DNA of 64,000 nucleotides, taken from assembly GCA_030267565.1 (NCBI GenBank), contig BRXU01000019.1, positions 2,096,501 to 2,160,500 on the forward strand, in the 5' to 3' direction. Of this stretch, positions 50,401 to 61,400 are shown piece after piece. How positions within the stretch are numbered: the first letter of the stretch is position 1; each line of letters begins with the position of its first letter. The position numbers were made by a program, and so were the translations under genes. The notes below the pieces were generated by a model. It ran no database searches. It was not told the origin of the DNA and saw nothing but the letters and a program-made list of their open reading frames with translations. This DNA is from Pleodorina starrii. Lineage: Eukaryota > Chlorophyta > Chlorophyceae > Chlamydomonadales > Volvocaceae.

Positions 50401-53400
50401 CCTCCTGCCCGTCCTGCTCGTCCTGCTCGTCCACTCCCAAACCCGCCGCCAGCCCCGCCTCCCGCTCCCTTCCCTTCCTTTCCCCGGGTGCTTCCCCGCT
50501 CATCACCATGGTCCATTCCAGCACAGGCCCATCGCCGCCCCCCGTCCCGTCCGCCTGCCCGCCTGCCCCCTACCGCATCCGTACCCTTCTGCCGGCGGCC
50601 GAGTCGAACGCGGGTGCGGCGAGCTGCCGAATGACGTCACTCTGCCGTACCAGCCAGCTCGTCAGCGTGTGCAGCGCTCGGTCCCGCACCCCCCGCCAGC
50701 CGGGCTCCGAGTCACCCCGCTCCGAAGCCAGCCTCGCCAGCTGCAGCACCCCGTCGATGAGGATGGCGCGAGCCTGGGGGTCGCAGCTGGGGGTCGATGC
50801 CGCCGGGGGAGGGAGAGGTGGAGGGCGGGAGGGAGAGGGCCCGATGAATGCGGTGTCAGGTAGCGGTGGGGGAGGGGGCAGCGGGTCTGTGGCTGCCTGT
50901 CTGACTGGCGCTGAGCGCCGGGGCGGGGGTGGCTGCCTTTTGCCTTTTGCCGGTACAGGCTCTGCCTGGGGACTGCGCAGATACGAGCTTACGAGGTGCA
51001 GCTGAGTCAGCCCGCGGGTGGAGAAAGAAACCCAAGATACCGCAGCGAAGTGGGAGGTGGGAGGTAGGAGGGGCGGCTTTGCCGTTGCAGAGCCGGTGCG
51101 CGACGCGGCGCGGCGCCAGCGACTGGGGCCCTCACCCGCACAGCTGGCGAGCCAGGTGTGCCGCCGCAGCCACCGGGGGGACCAGCCCCAGCCCCAGCCC
51201 CAGCCCCAGACCCGGACCGCCTCTCCTCGCAACCCAACGCCCCACCAGACCAGGCCAGGCACCACCTGTGTCTCCGCCGCAGTGCACCGCTGGTGGGGCA
51301 TGTGCCTGTGACGCCCCACCGGGTCCGTTCCCTCCCCCCGTCCCTCCCACACCGCCAACCCGCCGACAGCGCTGACCCGTCAAAATCGACGAAGGGGCTG
51401 CTCCCCAGCAGATAGTCCGCGGCGTCCAGGGCCTCGGGGGCCACCCCTCCGCGCGGCGGCCGGCCGGGCGGCAGCTCGGTGGCTACCAGCAGCAGCAGCT
51501 GCACAGCCGCCCGCAGCTGAGCGTGGTTGAACAGCGGCTGGGGCTGGGGCTGGGGCAGGGGCTGGGGCTGGCTGTGCGGAGGTGAGGCCTCGGTGGCCGG
51601 CTGGCAGCGACCTGCGCGGGGCCCGTGCGGGTGCGAGAGAGCGTTGCACACATGCGGGAGGAGAGGTCCACGGCGGTGGGGTGTTGAAAAGGAAGGGTGG
51701 CACCGCGCGCGCGGCGACCAACGCCGGGCGGGGCAGCGGCTTCCTTGGAGGGTACCCTTCGCGTGCGCCGGCTCCGTGTGAGGCTCCACAGAAGGACGGA
51801 CGGACGGACGGACGGACGGACGGACGGACGGACGGAACGCCACAATCGACGTCGCCCCGTCACAGACGACGGCGCGCATAACGGCGCCGAGCCTGGCCCC
51901 CATCTCCAACGGCGCTCTGGCACGCGTCCCGCAGGCACGCCCTAAAGACGATGCCGGCCTGCCGTACTAACCGTACCTGTGTCGTACTTGGACACCGCGG
52001 ACCTGGCGTCCAGCAGCCTCCGCAGCTGGTCCAGCACCCGTACCAAGATACGCAGCCAGGCAGACCGCCAGGCGGCTGAGGAAGCAGCAGCCGCCGCCGC
52101 TGCGTTGCAGTCGCCGGCGCCGGGCCCCGCCGCGTGGCTCCTGGCGGCGCGGCGGCACAGGTCGTACCCCATCCGCTGAACGCCGTACAGCAGCTCCCCA
52201 AAGGGCGCCGACTCGGGGGCCGGCTCCTTTGGCTGCGGTACGACAGCCGGGTCGCACACGCCTTGCCGGAAGGCCCCCGCGCCACCCCCAGCCGCAGCGC
52301 CCTGCCCGGCGCCCGGCTGCCAGCCGCTGGCGACCCCAAAGCCGCCAAAGCCGGTCAGTCCGTCCAGCTGCCGGTGTGACGGCGGCCACTGGTCAACCGG
52401 CCCCGCCCCTGGAGGCTGCTGATGGGGCGAAGACGGGTTTACGCCCCAGGCCGCCCCCAACCCCGGGGAGGAGTCCATGTGAGGCCTGGGGCGGCCCCGC
52501 TGATGGCCCAGCTGCGCCGCGAGGTCCTCCTGCCGGTCGACGAGAGCACCGCAGTCCGGGGGCCCCTCGCGGGGCCGCTTTCCCGTTGCGGGGTGCTGCT
52601 GCTGCTGCTGCGGAGCCTGGGCCTGGCCCTGGGGTTGGTTCCTCCCGCTGGCTGCGACTGGGCCTGCAAGCTCCCCCGCGATCTGTCCTGGACCGCGAGT
52701 GTACCAGGGCGGCAAAGGCCCGCCGAACCGCCCGCCTGGGCCGACGGCGGGGCTCGGGCCGCCCAGGCGCCTGGGGCCGAACACCGCGGCGCACTGCTGT
52801 CGGGCGCGCGCACCCGGCTGCGGCGGTGCGGGCGGCCCCGGCGCTCTGGCGCCCCGACCCGCGCCGCCGCCGTCCGCGGCAGCTTGCGGCAGATCCGCAG
52901 CCGAGGCCGCACCCGCGTTGGCGCCTCCGCCGGGCTCTGCTTGGGCGTCTGTGACTGGGTTTCGGAGCGGCTGTTCGCCGCCCACCATGATGCCCAGGCC
53001 CAGGTGGCGCGGGGCAGCTGGCTGTGGGGCCGCTGACCGTGCAGCCACTGCGCCATCAGCGGCCGCGGCTGCGCCTGCGGCGGCTTGCGGTGCCGGTGCT
53101 CCTGCCGCTGTCGGCGCCGTCGGGTTACTCCTTGGAGCGGCAGCATTGGACGCTACCAGCGCCGCAGCGGTTGGGCCGCGTTCCCTGTCAGCCCCAGGAT
53201 GCTGCCAGGAGAGGGCGAAGGGAGGGCGGCTTGGCGGTGCGGTTGCGGCGGCGGCGTCGCCTGGAGGGGCCGTTCCGGTGGCGCCCCGGGGCGCTCCGGC
53301 AGGCGCGGGCACTGCAGGGGTTCCGCCTGGGCTGCTGTGCCCCGTCGACAGGTGTTGGCCGGCCGGCGGGAGGAGGTGCGGCGCGAGGCGGTGCAGGACG

Positions 53401-53516
53401 CCGGTGCTGCTGGGGCTGCGGCTCAAGGCGGGAGCCGCAGCGTGCGCCTCGTGAAGCTCCATGCTGCGAAAGGCCTCCGCATAGGCCCCGTCCGCTTGAA
53501 ATATGCCTGCATGCAA
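41449..53516 (-). CDS. Large multi-exon gene for an Ala/Gly/Pro/Gln-rich helical protein of unknown family
   Basis: The first exon is complement 51977-53516 (ATG to a GTACGG donor). The last seven exons join in perfect phase: complement 46779-46974, 45920-46348, 45348-45608, 44597-44985, 43051-43855, 42008-42722 and 41449-41847 with the stop. Complement 50585-50773 is also well bounded. Other exon cores lie near 51380-51611, 51120-51270, 50110-50262, 49330-49780, 48790-48990, 48250-48600 and 47030-48120. The product is roughly 2,300-2,500 residues. The N-terminal 400 residues are low complexity. The rest alternates Leu/Ala-rich helices (for example ARAILIDGVLQLARLASE and VACLVRQMGPLGVRFTDIQ) with Gln, His, Gly and Pro tracts, suggesting a helical-repeat scaffold. 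Mediator-like or other nuclear scaffolds share this style, but I find no diagnostic motif and assign no function. Confidence 0.7.
42999..43050. repeat. (CCCA)n simple repeat at an exon end
   Basis: CCCA units cover the donor side of the intron after the minus-strand exon 43051-43855; the donor GTGGGT is formed by the repeat itself. Confidence 0.85.
44361..44403. repeat. (CA)n/(CG) dinucleotide repeat
   Basis: CA and CACG units in the intron between the minus-strand exons 44597-44985 and 43051-43855. Confidence 0.9.
48173..48212. repeat. (TGG)n trinucleotide repeat
   Basis: About a dozen TGG/CCA units at 48176-48210. On the minus strand the frame would read His or Pro; it appears to lie between exon cores. 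Confidence 0.85.
48418..48475 (-). repeat. (CAC)n(CAG)n coding tract: poly-His then poly-Gln
   Basis: On the minus strand about seven CAC codons are followed by about 13 CAG codons within an exon core of the unknown protein (near 48250-48600), giving adjacent His and Gln tracts. Such CAG tracts expand and contract easily. Confidence 0.75.
48600..48720. repeat. Degenerate GGAGC/GGAAC pentamer repeat
   Basis: A purine-rich tract of roughly 20 imperfect five-base units (ACGGAGCGGA-like) in an intron of the minus-strand gene. Confidence 0.8.
51797..51836. repeat. (GGAC)n tetranucleotide repeat
   Basis: About ten GGAC units in the intron between minus-strand exons 51977-53516 and about 51380-51611. 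It explains the repeated SVRP frames there. Confidence 0.9.
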
Positions 53517-55407
53517 AGGAGCGCGTTCGGGGGCGCTTCAGTGTGAAGGACCAGCTGCTGTGGCGTCGCATGGCACGTAGAAGTGGGGCTGCGGAGAGCC
53601 TTACCCAGCCGGACTCCAAGGCCCGAGAGGAGGCTGTCTACATCGCCCGAAGGAAAGCGCAACTCCGTCTGGACGGCATGGGCTTCGTTTTGTGCAGAGG
53701 CGCGATGGCCGGCTCGGCCTGGCCCCGCGCGCATCTTTGATAAAGCTCCAACAGTGGTGCGAGGTCAACAAGTTGTCATCAAGTTGTGAATTGTGTCATG
53801 CTTCCGCCTTAGGAATGCGGCCGCTGCCGCTGCCGCCTAAAGAATGCGGTTGTCTGGTGTGGAACTTCAAGTCGGCATTCTCGTAGATGATGCCGCACGT
53901 GCTCACAACGCTTGTGTAATTAACACGATAAGGCTTGATAATTGTGTTGCCCGCCCGCGCGACGCCCTTGCGGCTTGCGGGTTTCGCGCCCAAACCGATA
54001 GCCGTACCGACAATGAAACTGTGTCGCAATGGTGATATCCCTTTGCAATGTAATCTAAAAGATTGTGATTGCTATGAATTTAGAGATGCCACTGTTTGTT
54101 TACCTGCGGCGAGCATCACGCATAGTGGATACCCAAGGAGAAAACCGCTGTCTGATGTCATAGGCTTACTATGAAAATATTAAGATTATAATTATGTTAA
54201 GCAAATAGAATGATTTTGCTCCTCGAGGTAGGACGATGGTAATCTAGCTGAACGCCACTTCCGGGAAATGGCTGATTATGAGCATCGGTGTAAAGAATAA
54301 AATATATATTGATAACTGGTAAGGACTTTGAGAGTTCACGAGGTTTCTGGAGTTGATTGTCAGTAGGACCTAGCGGATAGAAGCTTGGCGTACCGGTAGA
54401 CAAGCTGGTCTCGCAGTCCGCGCCCTGCCGCGCCTGTACCGGTTTGGGCTGAAGTATTTTTATCACGTGGCCTTCTTGCCCAACGTTATCGATTAAGAGG
54501 AACGTTGCAGCAATAATACCGAATTGTATTACTCGGGGAAGTTTCACGAGGCGGCGATGTTTCATTACCTGGTAGTAAAGCTGCAGCGAGTCCTCTGCAA
54601 ACGAGGCCAGACGTCCGCAGTCACGGCAGTCACGTCACGGCAACGCGGCAGCGTGCTCCTCACTAAATACACTTATACTGATGCATGTGCACGTTCTTAT
54701 TAACCTGTCAGCCTGGAGAGCATTTTGCGGGCAGCGGCCGGTCGCAACGGCGACTACTCAGCACAACTCCCGTCGATGACGAGGCTAGGAGCAGCTGGTC
54801 GTTGCACGCCAGTCAGGATCTTCTCGGGTGCCGCTCCACACGAGCTTGCCTTTATAGCCAATCAGTTGTGAATGGATGGTAACCAAGAGGACCGTGCAAA
54901 GGGTTTGCCCCTCTGTCACCGGCCTCGAGCTCTCGACTGTCAGGCTGTGCTGGGTCCGCACACGGGCCTCCCGGCCTCTCCCTTTGAACAAAAACAAATG
55001 GCAGTATCGTCGCCAAGACCTTCAATAGCAACCCCAATGACGGTGTGGAGGAGGCTCGCGTGGGCCGCGTAGCGCATGGCGATCAAGGCTGCCAGGTGCG
55101 GTCTGGCGCGGGCTGGTATCATACAGGGTAGAACAGGGGGCGATTGGCATCCCAGCCCCGCGAAGCGGCTCCAGGGGAACGAGGTTGGTTGCTGCCGCAG
55201 CTGCCCATGGAGCCCAGGAAACATGCTCGTGCAGAGGCCCGTCGAGCAGGCCCCCGTATATGCCTCGTGCGTGCGGCGACGTTCCAAAACACGGCAGGGC
55301 AGCCAAGCTGTGCTCCAACTTCTCCTGGTCCTCCGAATGTCGCCGCAGCCAGCCACTGGCCACGGCACCTGGCGGAGTGCAGGAAGTGACGCTGTGCGGA
55401 GCACTCA
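53517..55407. other. Intergenic region with an AT-richer island, no supported gene
   Basis: Upstream region of the minus-strand gene followed by unique sequence up to the minisatellite. About 53880-54560 is clearly richer in A and T than its surroundings. A 122-codon minus-strand frame at 54197-54565 has protein-like composition (MKHRRLVKLPRVIQFGIIAA) but no splice context or motif; it could be a decayed element. Nothing else is supported. Confidence 0.5.
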
Positions 55408-58400
55408 GGCCAGCCCCGTAGACCCACGGGCCAGACCCGTACACCCACACATCAGCCCCGGAGACCCACGGGCCAGCCCCGTAGACCCCTGGCTCAGCTC
55501 CGTAGACCCGCGAGCCAGACCCATAGACCCACAGACATTCCCCGTAGACCCACGGGCCAGCCCCATAGACCCATGGCTCAGCCCCGTAGACCCACGGGCC
55601 AGACCCGTAGACCCACGGGCCAGACCCGTAGACCCATGGCTCAGCCAAGTAGACCCAAAAACCAGCCCCGTAGACCCATGGCTCAGCCCCATAGACCCAT
55701 AGATCAGCCCCGTAGACCCGCGGGCCAGACCCGTAGACCCATGGCTCAGCCCCGCTGACCCACGGGCCAGCCCCGTAGACCCGCGGGCCAGCCCCGTAGA
55801 CCCATGGCTCAGCCCCGTAGAACCATGGGCCAGCATAGTAGACCCACGGGCCAGACCCGTAGACCGACGGGCCAGCCCCGTAGACCCACGGGCCAGCCCC
55901 GTAGACCCATGGGCCAGACCCGTAAACCCATGGCTCAGCCCCATAGACCCATGGCTCAGCCCCGTAGACCCACGGGCCAGCCCCGTAGACTCATGGGCCA
56001 GCCCCGTACACCCATGGCTCAGACCCATAGACCCATGGCTCAGCCCCGTAGACCCACGGGCCAGCCCCGTAGACCCGCAGGCCAGACCCGTAGACCCACG
56101 TGCCAGACCCGTAGACCCACGGGCCAGCCCCGTAGACCCATGGCTCAGCCCCGTAGACCCATGGCTCAGCCCCGTAGACCCACGTGCCAGACCCGTAGAC
56201 CCACGGGCCAGCCCCGTAGACCCACGGGCCAGCCCCGTAGACCCATGGCTCAACCCCTTAGACCCACGGGCCAGCCCCGTAGACCCCTGGCTCAGCTCCG
56301 TAGACCCATGGCTCAGCCCCATAGACCCATGGCTCAGCCCCGTAGACCCACAGGCCAGCTCCGTAGATCCATGGCTTATCCCCGTAGACCCACGGGCAAG
56401 CCCCGTAGACCCACGGGCCAGCCTCGTAGACCCACGGGCCAGCCCCGTAGACCCACGGACCAGACCCGTAGACCCGCGGGCCAGCCTCGTAGACCCACGG
56501 GCCAGCCCCGAAGCCCCGCAGGCCAGACCCGTAGACCCACGTGCCAGCCCCGTAGACCCACGGGCCAGCCTCGTAGACCCATGGGCCAGCCCCGTAGACC
56601 CACGGGCCAGACCCGTAGACCGACGGGCCAGCCCCGTAGACCCACGGGCAAGCCCCGTAGACCCATGGGCCAGACCCGTAGACCCACGTGCCAGACCCGT
56701 AGACCCACGTGCCAGCCCCGTAGACCCGCGGGCCAGCCACGTATACCCACGTGCCAGCCCCGTAGACCTACAGGCCAGCCCCGTAGACCCACGGGCCAGC
56801 CCCGTAGACCCATGGCTCAGCCCCATAGACCCATGGCTCAGCCCCGTAGACCCGCGGGCCAGACCCGTCGACCCATGGCTCAGACCCGTTGACCCACGGG
56901 CCAGCCCCTTAGACCCGCGGGGCAGCACCGTAGACCCACGGAACAGCCCCGTAGACCCACAGGCCAGCCCCGTAGACCCACGGGCCAGACCCGTAGACCC
57001 GCGGGCCAGCCCCGTACACCCGCGGGCCAGACCCGTAGACCCGCGGGTCAGACCCGTAGACCCACGTGCCAGACCCGTACACCCACGGGCCAGACCCGTA
57101 GACCCACGGAACAGCCCCGTAGACCCACAGGCCAGCCCCGTAGACCCACGGGCCAGACCCGTAGACCCGCGGGCTAGCCCCGTAGACCCATGGCTCAGCC
57201 CCGTAGACCCGCGGGCCAGACCCGTAGACCCACGTGCCAGACCCGTACACCCACGGGCCAGACCCGTAGACCCACGGAACAGCCCCGTAGACCCACAGGC
57301 CAGCCCCGTAGACCCGCGGGCTAGCCCCGTAGACCCATGGCTCAGCCCCGTAGACCCGCGGGCCAGACCCGTAGACCCACGTGCCAGACCCGTACACCCA
57401 CGGGCCAGACCCGTAGACTCACGGACCAGCCCCGTAGACCCATGGCTCAGCCCCATAGACCCATGGCTCAGCCCCGTAGACCCACAGGCCAGCCCCGTAG
57501 ACACACGGGCCAGCCCCGTAGACCCGCGGGCCAGCCCCGTAGACCCACGTGCCAGACCCGTAGACCCACGGGCCAGCCCCGTAGACCCGCGGGCCAGCCC
57601 CGTAGACCCACGTGCCAGACCCGTAGACCCACGGGCCAGCCCCGTAGACCCATGGCTCAGCCCCGTAGACCCGCGGGCCAGACCCGTAGACCCACGTGCC
57701 AGACCCGTAGACCAACACACCAGCCCCGTAGACCGCGGGCCAGACCCGTAGACCCACAGACCAGCCCCGTAGACCCACAGGTCAGCCCCGTAGACCCACG
57801 GGCCAATCCCGTAGACCCACGGGCCAGCACCGTAGACCCATGGGCCAGCCCCGTAGACCCACGGGCCAGCCCCGTAGACCCACGGGCCAGCCCCGTAGAC
57901 CCACGGGCCAGCCCCGTAGACCCACGGGCCAGCCTCGTAGACCCACGGGCCAGCCCCGAAGACCCGCAGGCCAGACCCGTAGACCCACGTGCCAGACCCG
58001 TAGACCCACGTGCCAGACCCGTAGACCCACGGGCCAGCTCCGTAGATCCATGGCTCATCCCCGTAGACCCACGGGCCAGCCCCGTAGACCCACGGGCCAG
58101 ACCCGTAGACCGACGGGCCAGCCCCGTAGACCCACGGGCCAGCCCCGTAGACCCACGGGCCAGCCTCGTAGACCCATGGGCCAGCCCCGTAGACCCACGG
58201 GCCAGACCCGTAGACCGACGGGCCAGCCCCGTAGACCCACGGGCAAGCCCCGTAGACCCATGGGCCAGACCCGTAGACCCACGTGCCAGACCCGTAGACC
58301 CACGGGCCAGCCCCGTAGACCCGCGGGCCAGCCCCGTATACCCACGTGCCAGCCCCGTAGACCTACAGGCCAGCCCCGTAGACCCACGGGCCAGCCCCGT

Positions 58401-61400
58401 AGACCCATGGCTCAGCCCCATAGACCCATGGCTCAGCCCCGTAGACCCGCGGGCCACACCCGTCGACCCATGGCTCAGACCCGTTGACCCACGGGCCAGC
58501 CCCTTAGACCCGCGGGGCAGCACCGTAGACCCACGGAACAGCCCCGTAGACCCACAGGCCAGCCCCGTAGACCCAAGGGCCAGACCCGTAGACCCGCGGG
58601 CCAGCCCCGTACACCCGCGGGCCAGACCCGTAGACCCGCGGGTCAGACCCGTAGACCCACGTGCCAGACCCGTACACCCACGGGCCAGACCCGTAGACCC
58701 ACGGGCCAGACCCGTAGACCCGCGGGCTAGCCCCGTAGACCCATGGCTCAGCCCCGTAGACCCGCGGGCCAGACCCGTAGACCCACGTGCCAGACCCGTA
58801 CACCCACGGGCCAGACCCGTAGACCCACGGAACAGCCCCGTAGACCCACAGACCAGCCCCGTAGACCCGCGGGCTAGCCCCGTAGACCCATAGCTCAGCC
58901 CCGTAGACCCGCGGGCCAGACCCGTAGACCCACGTGCCAGACCCGTAGACCCGCGGGCTAGCCCCGTAGACCCATGGCTCAGCCCCGTAGACCCGCGGGC
59001 CAGACCCGTAGACCCACGTGCCAGACCCGTACACCCACGGGCCAGACCCGTAGACCCACGGAACAGCCCCGTAGACCCACAGACCAGCCCCGTAGACCCG
59101 CGGGCTAGCCCCGTAGACCCATAGCTCAGCCCCGTAGACCCGCGGGCCAGACCCGTAGACCCACGTGCCAGACCCGTGGACCCGCGGGCTAGCCCCGTAG
59201 ACTCACGGACCAGCCCCGTAGACCCATGGCTCAGCCCCATAGACCCATGGCTCAGACCCGTTGACCCACGGGCCAGCCCCTTAGACCCGCGGGGCAGCAC
59301 CGTAGACCCACGGAACAGCCCCGTAGACCCACAGGCCAGCCCCGTAGACCCAAGGGCCAGACCCGTAGACCCGCGGGCCAGCCCCGTACACCCGCGGGCT
59401 AGCCCCGTAGACCCATAGCTCAGCCCCGTAGACCCGCGGGCTAGCCCCGTAGACCCACAGGGCAGCCCCGTAGACCCACGGGCCAGACCCGTAGACCCGC
59501 GGGCTAGCCCCGTAAACCCATGGCTCAGCCCCGTAGACCCGCGGGCCAGACCCGTAGACCCACGTGCCAGACCCGTACACCCACGGGCCAGACCCGTAGA
59601 CCCACGGAACAGCCCCGTAGACCCACGGGCCAGACCCGTAGACCCGCGGGCTAGCCCCGTAGACCCATAGCTCAGCCCCGTAGACCCGCGGGCCAGACCC
59701 GTAGACCCACGTGCCAGACCCGTACACCCACGGGCCAGACCCGTAGACTCACGGACAAGCCCCGTAGACCCATGGCTCAGCCCCATAGACCCATGGCTCA
59801 GCCCCGTAGACCCACAGGCCAGCCCCGTAGACACACGGGCCAGCCCCGTAGACCCGCGGGCCAGCCCCGTAGACCCACGTGCCAGACCCGTAGACCCACG
59901 GGCCAGCCCCGTAGACCCACGGGCCAGACCCGTAGACCCATGGCTCAGCCCCGTAGACCCACGTGCCAGACCCGTAGACCCGCGGGCCAGCCCAGTAGAC
60001 CCGCAGGCCAGACCCGTAGACCCACACACCAGCCCCGGAGACCCACGTGCCAGACCCGTAGACCCATACACCAGCCCCGTAGACCCACGGGCCAGCCCCG
60101 TAGACCCATGGCTCAACCCCGTAGACCCACGGGCCAGCCCCGTAGATCCATGGCTCATCCCCGTAGACCCACGGGCCAGCCCCGTAGACTTACGGGCCAG
60201 CCTCGTAGACCCATGGCTCAGCCAAGTAGACCCATGGGCCAGCCCCGTAGACCCACGGGCCAGACGCGTAGACCGATGGGCCAGCCCCGTAAACCCGCGG
60301 GCCAGCCCCGTAGACCCACGGGCCAGCCCCGTAGACCCATGGGCCAGCCCCGTAGACCCACGGGCCAGCCCCGTAGACTCACGGGCCAGCCCCGTGGACC
60401 CATGGCTCAGCCCCATAGACACACGTGCCAGACCCGTAGACCCACAGGCCAGCCCCGTAGACCCACCGGCCAGCCTTGTAGACCCATGGATTAGCCCCAT
60501 AGACCCATGGCTCAGCCCCGTAGACCCACGTACCAGACCCGTAGACCCACGGGCCAGCCCCGTAGACTCACGGGCCAGACCCGTAGACCCATGGCTCAGC
60601 CCCGTAGACCCACGTGCAAGACCCGTAGACCCATGGCTCAGCCCCGTAGACCCGCGGGCCAGACCCGTAGACACACGGGCCAGCCCCGTAGACCCGCGGG
60701 CCAGCCCCGTAGACCCACGTGCCAGACCCGTAGACCCACGGGCCAGCCCCGTAGACCCGCGGGCCAGCCCCGTAGACCCACGTGCCAGACCCGTAGACCC
60801 ACGGGCCAGCCCCGTAGACCCATGGCTCAGCCCCGTAGACCCGCGGGCCAGACCCGTAGACCCACGTGCCAGACCCGTAGACCCACACACAAGCCCCGTA
60901 GACCCACACACCAGCCCCGGAGACCCACGTGCCAGACCCGTAGACCCATACACCAGCCCCGTAGACCCACGGGCCAGCCCCGTAGACCCATGGCTCAACC
61001 CCGTAGACCCACGGGCCAGTCCCGTAGATCCATTGCTCATCCCCGTAGACCCACGGGCCAGCCCCGTAGACCCCTGGCTCAGCCCCGTAGACCCATGGCT
61101 CAGCCCCATAGACCCATGGCTCAGCCCCGTAGACCCACAGGCCAGCTCCGTAGATCCATGGCTTATCCCCGTAGACCCACGGGCCAGCCCCCTAGACCCA
61201 CGGGCCAGCCCCGTAGACCGACGGGCCAGCCCCGTAGACCCACGGGCCAGCCCCGTAGACCCACGGGCCAGCCTCGTAGACCCACGGGCCAGTCCCGTAG
61301 ACCCACGGGCCAGACCCGTAGACCCGCGGGCCAGCCCCGTAGACCCACGGGCCAGCCTCGTAGACCCACGGGCCAGCCCCGAAGACCCGCAGGCCAGACC

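Noticed and set aside
51942..51976. Short minus-strand intron between 51977 and about 51944 leading into IVFRACLRDACQ
   Set aside because: The intron would be only about 18-34 bp. The acceptor at 51612 keeps the phase and gives a normal-length intron.
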